10,535 bases of DNA from Clostridia bacterium (GTDB lineage Bacteria > Bacillota_A > Clostridia > Oscillospirales > CAG-272): contig JAGAIH010000306.1 in the NCBI GenBank assembly GCA_017626655.1, forward strand, positions 1 through 10,535, written 5' to 3'. The translations under genes were made by a program, and so were the position numbers. This document shows, one piece after another, positions 5,143 through 10,535 of the stretch; the first letter of the stretch is position 1, and every line of letters starts with the position of its first letter. The notes beneath the pieces were generated by a model that was not told where the DNA came from, made no database searches, and saw only the letters and a program-made list of their open reading frames with translations.

Positions 5143-6348
5143 ATGGAAACCGTGAAACTCCCCTCGGGTGTCTCCATCCCGAAGATGTCCCCCGAGGAGG
5201 CCGACCGCCGCTCCTATCTGACCAAAGAGATGCTGGACATGATGCATCTCTCCCCCGTGGGTCAGCCCGCCGCCTGCTCGGGCGAGGGGGATGACCTGAC
5301 CTTCTACTACGACCCCGCCCGTGTCACCGAGGCCGCCCCCGAGCTGTGGTACCGTCCCATGATGGACGAGCACGAGCCCGTGGACGTCATTGAGCTGGAC
5401 AGCGGCGTCGAGGTGGAAAAGCTCTCCACCAAAAGAGCCGCCGCCATGGGCTTTTACACCCGTGAGCGCCTGGATCAGATGAACTACGACGTGGTGGAGG
5501 AGCCCGTGGCCTACAACCTCCGCTCCGACGGCACCATGATCTACTTCTACGACAAGCGCACCGCCGTCCGCCGTCCCCTGAAGTGCACGGTTTGCGGTAA
5601 GGACGTCCGCTACAAGAGAAAAATGTGCCGCGCCTGCTTTGAGAAGGACCTGGCCATCCGCCGCGCCGAGGGCGATGCCTACCGCGTCCAGTCCTTCGGC
5701 ATGGAGCGCGAGCGAGTCCTGTTCTTCGATCTGGAGCTGACCGGCGTGTACGATCACGACGAGATCATTTCGGTCTCCATCACCAACGCCAACGGTGAGG
5801 TGCTGATGGATACTCTGGTCAAGCCCCTCCGCAAGAAGAAGTGGAACCGCACCGAGAAGATCCACGGCATCACCCCCGCCATGGTCCAGGACGCCCCCCT
5901 GCTGGACGACATCATCCCCACCCTGAAGGAGATGTTCGCGAACGCCGATAACCTCATCGCCTTCGGTGTCTCCACCGACTACAGCCACATCAAGTACATC
6001 TACGATTCCATCAGCGAGCAGGAGGCTCTCCGCAAGAAGACCCGTTGTTGTGCTTTGGAGTTTGTCCGCTTCCAGAGTGAGCACTACCCCGACGACAACC
6101 ACGCCTCCCTGGTGGACGCCATGCGTACCCTGGATATCGGCTGGGACGGTATCCCCCACTCCTCCATCGCCGACACCATCGCCTGCATGAAGGTCTGGGA
6201 GGCCCTGTTCCCCAACTACTACACCACCCCCATGCCCGAGCTCCCCGATTACAGCGCCATGACCCCTGCCGCCGCCCCCGCCTTCAACGAGGCCACCGGC
6301 GAGTTCGTACATCCCGCCCATGAGGAAAAGGAGGAAAGCTATGTCTGA
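5143..6348 (+). CDS. DEDDh (DnaQ-like) exonuclease with zinc ribbon and duplicated N-terminal domain
   Basis: A 401-residue protein. Residues 6-57 and 85-137 are two copies of one small domain, each starting L-x-SGV and ending in a YD motif (FYYD in the first, YFYD in the second). I do not recognise this domain. A zinc ribbon follows (C148-x2-C151-x10-C162-x2-C165). Then comes an RNase H-fold exonuclease (about 190-355): ExoI D196/E198 in FFDLELTG, ExoII D279 in STDYSHI, and ExoIII H339-x4-D344. This is a full DEDDh set, so the enzyme should be an active 3'-5' exonuclease using two metal ions. The C-terminal tail (about 362-401) is Pro/Ala/Glu-rich. Start: AAAGGA (5127-5132) lies 10 nt before the ATG. 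The substrate (DNA or RNA) is unknown; the ribbon and duplicated domain probably bind nucleic acid or a partner. It is first in the operon, and the next gene starts 8 bp inside its 3' end. Confidence 0.88.
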   Translation: METVKLPSGVSIPKMSPEEADRRSYLTKEMLDMMHLSPVGQPAACSGEGDDLTFYYDPARVTEAAPELWYRPMMDEHEPVDVIELDSGVEVEKLSTKRAAAMGFYTRERLDQMNYDVVEEPVAYNLRSDGTMIYFYDKRTAVRRPLKCTVCGKDVRYKRKMCRACFEKDLAIRRAEGDAYRVQSFGMERERVLFFDLELTGVYDHDEIISVSITNANGEVLMDTLVKPLRKKKWNRTEKIHGITPAMVQDAPLLDDIIPTLKEMFANADNLIAFGVSTDYSHIKYIYDSISEQEALRKKTRCCALEFVRFQSEHYPDDNHASLVDAMRTLDIGWDGIPHSSIADTIACMKVWEALFPNYYTTPMPELPDYSAMTPAAAPAFNEATGEFVHPAHEEKEESYV

Positions 6349-6688
6349 TCTGTTCGGTCTGGAAAAGCCCCATAAGATCTCCGACGGAGACGAGGTCTCC
6401 CATCTGATTACCGTCTACGACGTGGCGGTGCTGGGCATCGTCCGCGGTATGCTGGAGGATGAGAACATCCCCTACCTGGTTCGCGAGCGGGGAACCGGCT
6501 CGGCCATGCGGATCCTGACGGGCTTTTCCCTCTACGGCACCGACGTCTATGTCCCCACCGAGGCCCTGGAGACCGCCAAGGCTCTGGTAGCAGGCCTGGA
6601 GGACGCCGAGATCACCTTCGTGGACGACGAGGGCAACGAGATCTCGGTGGAGGACGCCGCCCAAGAGGCCTCCGAGGAGGAAGATTGA
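6341..6688 (+). CDS. DUF2007-like small protein (putative signal-transducing family)
   Basis: A 115-residue acidic protein. The core (residues about 20-85) follows the DUF2007 pattern: LITVYDVAVLGIVRGMLEDE, then IPYLVRERG, then TDVYVPTEALETAKALVAGL, a small alpha/beta fold. The C-terminal 25 residues are mostly Asp and Glu. The family function is unknown; it is called signal-transducing by resemblance to PII-like or metal-binding folds. The start at 6341 is fixed by AAAAGGAGG (6326-6334), 6 nt upstream. It overlaps the exonuclease stop by 8 bp, and thiI begins 2 bp after its stop, so it is co-translated with both. An earlier in-frame ATG at 6320 would precede the ribosome binding site and is less likely. 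Confidence 0.82.
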   Translation: MSDLFGLEKPHKISDGDEVSHLITVYDVAVLGIVRGMLEDENIPYLVRERGTGSAMRILTGFSLYGTDVYVPTEALETAKALVAGLEDAEITFVDDEGNEISVEDAAQEASEEED

Positions 6689-6690
6689 TC

Positions 6691-7887
6691 ATGAAGGAAA
6701 TCTTACTGCTCAAATACGGCGAGATCGTCCTCAAGGGCGCGAATAAGCGCTACTTCGAGGATATGCTCCTCCGCCAACTCCGCCACAAGGCCAAGCCCCA
6801 CGGCGATTTTGAGATCTACCGCTCCCAGAGCACCATTTACGTCGAGCCCAAGAATGACTTCTGCGATATGGACGGCATGATGGCCGCCGCCGGCAAGGTC
6901 TTCGGCATCGTGGCTATCTGCCGCGCCGCCGTCTGCGAGAAGAACATGGAGAGCATCCTGGCCACCGTCAAGGAGTACATCCCTCCTCACCTGGCGGGGA
7001 AGAAGACCTTCAAGGTGGAGTCCAAGCGCTCGGATAAGAATTTCCCCCTGGATTCCATCGAGATCTCCCGCGAGGCGGGCGGCGCCCTTCTGTCGGCCTG
7101 CCCCTACATGAGGGTGGACGTCCATAACCCCGACGTCACGGTGCGGGTGGAGGTGCGGGAGTACGCCGCTTACGTCCATCCAGGCCCCGTCAAGGGCGCG
7201 GGCGGAATGCCTGTCGGCTCCAACGGCCGCGGTCTGCTCCTGCTTTCGGGCGGTATCGACTCCCCCGTGGCGGGCTACATGATGGCCAAGCGCGGCATGA
7301 CCATGGAGGCCATCCACTTTGAGTCCTTCCCCTACACCAGCGAAATGGCCCGCGATAAGGTCCTCCGCCTGGCCCAGATCGTGTCGGAATATAACAATGA
7401 TGAGATGATCGTCCACGTGGTGTCCCTGACCAAGGTCCAGGAGGAGCTGGTCAAGCACTGCGACGAGGACTACTTCACCCTCCTCCTCCGCCGCTACATG
7501 ATGGCCATCGCCGACCGCGTGGCATCAAAATTCTACTGCGGCGCGCTGGTCACGGGCGAGTCTCTCGGCCAGGTGGCCTCCCAGACCACCGAGGCCATCG
7601 GCGTCACCGACCCCGTGGCCACCCACCCCGTCTTCCGTCCCTGCATTGGCCTGGACAAGGAGGATATCGTGGTCACCGCCCGCAAGATCGGCACCTTCGA
7701 GACCTCCATCGAGCCTTACGAGGACTGCTGTACCGTCTTCACCCCCCGCCACCCCCGCACCCGCCCCGATCTCATGAAGGTGCTGGCCCAGGAGCAGAAG
7801 CTCCCCTTCGACGAGCTGGTGGAGGAGGCTTTGGCCAATATGTACCGCGTGGACGTGACCCCCGAGGGGTATGAGGTGAGACAATGA
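6691..7887 (+). CDS. thiI: ThiI, tRNA 4-thiouridine synthase (sulfurtransferase)
   Basis: A 398-residue ThiI. It adenylates uridine 8 of tRNA and replaces its oxygen with sulfur from a cysteine desulfurase. In some bacteria it also supplies sulfur for the thiamine thiazole. Seen: N-terminal LLLKYGEIVLKGANK (ferredoxin-like part), THUMP domain (about 60-165), and PP-loop SGGIDS at 186-191, which binds ATP. The C-terminal signature EPYEDCCTVFTPRHP (341-355) contains the pair C346/C347, likely including the residue equivalent to the catalytic Cys of the E. coli enzyme. There is no rhodanese domain. This is the usual Firmicute form (about 400 residues), in which sulfur comes from a dedicated desulfurase; none is encoded in this window. 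ATG 6691 is preferred, with GGAGG (6676-6680) 10 nt upstream; a TTG two codons earlier is possible. It overlaps the next gene by ATGA. Confidence 0.96.
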   Translation: MKEILLLKYGEIVLKGANKRYFEDMLLRQLRHKAKPHGDFEIYRSQSTIYVEPKNDFCDMDGMMAAAGKVFGIVAICRAAVCEKNMESILATVKEYIPPHLAGKKTFKVESKRSDKNFPLDSIEISREAGGALLSACPYMRVDVHNPDVTVRVEVREYAAYVHPGPVKGAGGMPVGSNGRGLLLLSGGIDSPVAGYMMAKRGMTMEAIHFESFPYTSEMARDKVLRLAQIVSEYNNDEMIVHVVSLTKVQEELVKHCDEDYFTLLLRRYMMAIADRVASKFYCGALVTGESLGQVASQTTEAIGVTDPVATHPVFRPCIGLDKEDIVVTARKIGTFETSIEPYEDCCTVFTPRHPRTRPDLMKVLAQEQKLPFDELVEEALANMYRVDVTPEGYEVRQ

Positions 7888-9152
7888 GTCCTGTGTTCTT
7901 CAAGTATATCCTGCTGGCGCTGATCCTGCTGGAGTACGCGTGGTCTCTCACCCACTACCTTCTGTCGGCGGCCCAGCGCAAAAAGCCCCTCCCCGACTGC
8001 GTGAAGGGCATCTACGACGCCGAGCAGTACGACCGCTGGGTGGCCTACACCAAGGAAAAAAAGCGCATGGGCTTCTACCACAACATCTTCATGACCCTGT
8101 TCACCCTGGCGGTCTTCGCCTTCGATCTCTTCGCTTGGGTGTATCACGCCATCGGCGTCACGGGAACCTGGGGCGCGGTGATCCTCATGCTGGCGTTCTC
8201 GGTCGTCTCCCATCTGCTGGAGATCCCCACCAACTACTACTTCACCTTCGTGATCGAGGAGAAATACGGCTTCAACAAGTCCACCAAAAAGACCTTCTGG
8301 CTGGATCAGGTCAAGAATCTGATCCTGAACACCGTCCTCAATACCGCTCTCATGATGCTGGCCTACACCCTGCAATGGCTCATGGGTATGTGGATGGCCC
8401 TGGGGCTGTTCCTGATCCTCATGCTGATCATGGTGGTCACCTCCTTCTTCTCCCTCTTCTTCCAGAAGCTGTTCTACAAGTTCACCCCCCTGCCCGAGGG
8501 AGAGCTTCGCGACCGCCTCATGGGACTGTTCGCCGCCCACGGCTACACCGCCAAGGAGATCTACGTCATGAACGCCTCCAAGCGCACCACCCGCGCCAAC
8601 GCCTTCTGCACGGGTCTGGGCAAGGGCAAGAAGATCGCCCTCTTTGACAATCTGGTGGACAACTACACCGAGGACGAGATCACGGCGGTCTTCGCCCACG
8701 AGCTGGGTCACGCCAAGCACTGCGATACCCTCAAGCTGGTGGGACTCCAGGGTATTATCTACGCCGCCATGTCGGTCCTCATCACCTTCATGCTCACCAG
8801 CGAGACCGTCAGCCTCGCCCTGGGCTTCGATACCTACAACGCGGCGGGTGCCTTCATCGCCCTGTCCGCCGTGGTGCTGGGGCCTGTCATGACCATCCTT
8901 ATGGCCCCCATCAACATCCTCTCCCGCCGTTTCGAGCGGGCGGCGGACACCTTCGCCGTGGAGAACGGTCTGGGCGACGCCCTGGTCGAGGCCTTGACCC
9001 GCCTCCACCGTGACAGCCTGGCCGACCTCAACCCCCACCCCTTCCTCTCCGCCATCGGAGACTCCCACCCCACCCTGGGCGAGCGCATCCAGGTTGTGCG
9101 CCGAGCGCAGGAGAAGCGGGGGGAGAGGGGAAGCAAGTCCGACGCATCCTGA
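7884..9152 (+). CDS. M48 family membrane zinc metalloprotease (Ste24/CAAX protease-1 type)
   Basis: A 422-residue polytopic membrane protease. The N-terminal half matches the CAAX protease N-terminal region, with hydrophobic segments at about 5-27, 65-88, 96-115, 145-164 and 168-195. The conserved block NYYFTFVIEEKYGFNKST lies at 117-134. The M48 domain carries HELGH at 272-276 (zinc ligands H272 and H276, catalytic E273) and the third ligand E351 in ERAADTFA. The late signature SHPTLGERI is at 394-402. Two further hydrophobic segments (about 287-305 and 320-342) flank the active site. Eukaryotic Ste24 cleaves prenylated peptides, whereas bacterial M48 members are generally thought to act in membrane protein quality control, so that role is the better guess. 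ATGA overlap with thiI implies translational coupling. Lys/Arg/Ser at the end form a short cytoplasmic tail. Confidence 0.93.
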   Translation: MSPVFFKYILLALILLEYAWSLTHYLLSAAQRKKPLPDCVKGIYDAEQYDRWVAYTKEKKRMGFYHNIFMTLFTLAVFAFDLFAWVYHAIGVTGTWGAVILMLAFSVVSHLLEIPTNYYFTFVIEEKYGFNKSTKKTFWLDQVKNLILNTVLNTALMMLAYTLQWLMGMWMALGLFLILMLIMVVTSFFSLFFQKLFYKFTPLPEGELRDRLMGLFAAHGYTAKEIYVMNASKRTTRANAFCTGLGKGKKIALFDNLVDNYTEDEITAVFAHELGHAKHCDTLKLVGLQGIIYAAMSVLITFMLTSETVSLALGFDTYNAAGAFIALSAVVLGPVMTILMAPINILSRRFERAADTFAVENGLGDALVEALTRLHRDSLADLNPHPFLSAIGDSHPTLGERIQVVRRAQEKRGERGSKSDAS

Positions 9153-9179
9153 CCTTACATAAACGAAAGGAATCGCATT

Positions 9180-9743
9180 ATGGAACAAATGTACTACAAC
9201 ATGACCATCGCGGGCTGTGACCGCGCCCTCCCCCTCTGCCCTCTGACCGAGGACCTCATGATCGGTGCCTTCGTCATCTTCGGTGACCCCGAGCTGACCA
9301 CCGCCTGCGCCGAGGCCCTTCTCGCCAAGGTCCCCGAGTACGACTACATGATCACCGCCGAGGCCAAGGGCATCCCCTTGATCCACGAGATGGCGAGACT
9401 GGCAGGCAATCAGAAGTATATGCTGGCCCGCAAGGGGACCAAGCTGTACATGAGAGACATCCTGGACGTCAAGGTCAACTCCATTACCACCAACCGCGAG
9501 CAGCACCTCTACCTGGACGGCAACGACGCCGCCCTCATGAAGGGCAAGCGCATCCTCATCGTGGACGACGTGGTCTCCCTGGGCGACTCCATGCACGCCC
9601 TGGAGCAGCTGGTGGAGGCGGCAGGCGGTACCGTCTGCGGCCGCGCCACCATCCTGGCCGAGGGCAAGGCCGCCGACCGTACGGATCTGGTGTACCTGGA
9701 GAAGCTGCCCCTGTTCACCAAGGACGGCAAGCCCTTGAATTAA
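9180..9743 (+). CDS. Apt-like type I phosphoribosyltransferase
   Basis: A 187-residue PRTase. The PRPP-binding motif RILIVDDVVSLGDS lies at 124-137, preceded by the sugar-phosphate core DYMITAEAKGIPLIHEMARL (55-74) and the loop ARKGTKLYM (83-91). This order is that of adenine/xanthine-type salvage enzymes, which join a purine base to PRPP to give the nucleotide. The usual Apt N-terminal motif (F-x-D-I-x-P-L) is not seen; the first 45 residues are different (YYNMTIAGCDRALPLCPL). The substrate could therefore be adenine, another base, or the protein could be a PRPP sensor. Start: AAAGGA (9166-9171) lies 8 nt before the ATG. The 27-bp gap after the protease gene has no terminator, so it is probably the last gene of the same operon. 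Confidence 0.85.
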   Translation: MEQMYYNMTIAGCDRALPLCPLTEDLMIGAFVIFGDPELTTACAEALLAKVPEYDYMITAEAKGIPLIHEMARLAGNQKYMLARKGTKLYMRDILDVKVNSITTNREQHLYLDGNDAALMKGKRILIVDDVVSLGDSMHALEQLVEAAGGTVCGRATILAEGKAADRTDLVYLEKLPLFTKDGKPLN

Positions 9744-9791
9744 ACCGTACCCCGTAGGGTAATCCGCCGTAATTTTCATAAAATACTCCTT

Positions 9792-9857
9792 TGTAGGGGC
9801 GACCATTGGTCGCCCGCTATGGAAACGCGACACGGGCGACCGATGGTCGCCCCTACA
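9792..9857. repeat. Palindromic inverted-repeat element (REP/MITE-like)
   Basis: Two 25-bp arms, 9792-9816 and 9833-9857, are inverted copies with a single mismatch, separated by 16 bp. Each arm is itself nearly palindromic (GGGCGACCA-T-TGGTCGCCC in the left arm), and the outer ends are TGTAGGGG/CCCCTACA. The 66-bp element sits between stop and start codons of adjacent genes, as REP-type elements do. No T-run follows it, so it is not a classic terminator, though the RNA would form a strong hairpin. Similar GTAGGGGCG-type palindromes are, as far as I recall, dispersed in some Clostridia genomes. Confidence 0.85.
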
Positions 9858-9904
9858 GAGCCGAATACATTCCATATTCTATATACGAAAGAAGGTTCAT
9901 CAAA

Positions 9905-10535
9905 ATGGCAGAACTTTTAACCAACCTCGACAAGCGCACCTGCCTGTGCGCCGAGCTTACCGCTGAGAACGTAGGTCAGACCGTCTGCGTCATGGGCTGG
10001 GCCCAGAAGCAGAGAGACCTGGGCGCCCTCATCTTCATCGACCTCCGCGACAGATCCGGCATCGTCCAGCTGGCTTTTGACGACGCTACCGACCGTGAGG
10101 TCTTCGCCAAGGCCTTCTCTGTGCGCGCCGAGTTCGTCCTCTGCGCCCACGGTACCGTCCGCCGCCGCGGCGAGGGCGCGGTCAACAAGAACATCCCCAC
10201 GGGTGAGATCGAGATCGCCGTATCCCAGCTGAAGATCCTCTCCGCTTCCCAGACCCCTCCCTTTGAGATCGTGGAGAACAGCCCCGTCAAGCCCGAGCTT
10301 CGCCTCCAGCACCGCTACCTGGACCTCCGCCGTCCCGACATGGCCTACAACATCATGGCCCGCTCCAGGATCACCAAGCTGGCCCGTGACTACTACGCCA
10401 ACAACGGCTTCATCGACATCGAGACCCCCTGCCTCATTGCCCCCACGCCTGAAGGAGCGCGTGACTACCTCGTTCCTTCCCGCGTCCACCATGGCAAGTT
10501 CTACGCCCTGCCCCAGTCCCCCCAGCTCTACAAGC
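9905..10535 (+). CDS. aspS: Aspartyl-tRNA synthetase, N-terminal part (continues beyond window)
   Basis: 210 codons are present from the ATG at 9905 to the right edge, about a third of the usual length of roughly 590 residues. AspRS charges tRNA-Asp with aspartate in the cytosol. Seen: an OB-fold anticodon-binding domain (about 15-115) with GWAQKQRDLGALIFIDLRDRSG at 31-52. The start of the class II catalytic domain follows, with motif 1 RHRYLDLRRP-like sequence (QHRYLDLRRPDM, 138-149) and FIDIETPCL, then the flipping-loop signature TPEGARDYLVPSR and ALPQSPQLYK at the edge. AAAGAAGG (9888-9895) lies 9 nt before the start. No good promoter is seen between the palindromic element and the gene, so it may be transcribed from upstream. 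Confidence 0.97.
   Translation, partial: MAELLTNLDKRTCLCAELTAENVGQTVCVMGWAQKQRDLGALIFIDLRDRSGIVQLAFDDATDREVFAKAFSVRAEFVLCAHGTVRRRGEGAVNKNIPTGEIEIAVSQLKILSASQTPPFEIVENSPVKPELRLQHRYLDLRRPDMAYNIMARSRITKLARDYYANNGFIDIETPCLIAPTPEGARDYLVPSRVHHGKFYALPQSPQLYK

Noticed and set aside
5035..6321. A 428-codon open frame on the minus strand opposite the exonuclease gene
   Set aside because: It is an antisense shadow of the exonuclease reading frame, with no ribosome binding site or recognisable domain and a Gly/Val/His-rich composition.
9748..9761. TACCC/GGGTA hairpin after the phosphoribosyltransferase gene as a terminator
   Set aside because: The stem is only 5 bp and no T-run follows directly, so it is too weak to call.
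7716..9875. A 719-codon open frame on the minus strand opposite thiI, the M48 protease and the phosphoribosyltransferase gene
   Set aside because: It is antisense to well-supported genes, and its protein is low-complexity Gly/Val/His/Asp-rich with no domain. Strong codon bias with C or G in third positions leaves the opposite strand open.

Overview
The window looks like chromosomal DNA of a fairly GC-rich Clostridia-type Firmicute, probably a gut member of the Oscillospiraceae or a related order. This rests on strong AGGAGG-type ribosome binding sites, sigma-A promoters close to TTGACA/TATAAT, the bacterial aspS type, a ThiI without rhodanese domain, and BspA-type leucine-rich-repeat (LRR) surface proteins. 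Organism assignment is inference from style only. No transposase, integrase, phage gene, tRNA, rRNA or CRISPR array is visible.

Left part (1-1384, minus strand): most of a YifB/ComM-family AAA+ ATPase gene, whose C-terminus lies beyond the left edge. An A-rich divergent intergenic region (1385-1698) follows. It holds a candidate promoter for yifB and a perfect-consensus sigma-A promoter for the next gene on the plus strand.

Middle part (1631-4842, plus strand): a BspA-like LRR lipoprotein with its own promoter and a textbook terminator. Next comes a two-gene operon made of an ECF-type sigma factor and, overlapping it by ATGA, a 518-residue single-pass membrane protein. That protein has a short cytoplasmic head, one membrane helix, an acidic Ser/Thr/Glu linker and thirteen 23-residue LRR units outside the cell. 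The layout suggests a sigma factor/membrane regulator pair with an unusually large LRR sensor, closed by a second textbook terminator. This is the most interesting locus in the window.

Right part (4927-9743, plus strand): an extended -10 promoter, a leader of about 180 nt that can fold into a closed multi-hairpin structure, and then a tightly packed operon. Its genes are a zinc-ribbon/DEDDh exonuclease with a duplicated N-terminal domain, a small DUF2007-like protein, ThiI (tRNA 4-thiouridine synthesis), an M48 membrane metalloprotease (Ste24/HtpX type), and after 27 bp an Apt-like phosphoribosyltransferase. The gap 9744-9904 contains a compact palindromic inverted-repeat element. The 5' third of aspS (aspartyl-tRNA synthetase) runs off the right edge.

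The right-hand genes are mostly housekeeping (tRNA modification, tRNA charging, nucleotide salvage, membrane proteolysis). The middle locus is accessory and probably concerns surface sensing or adhesion.
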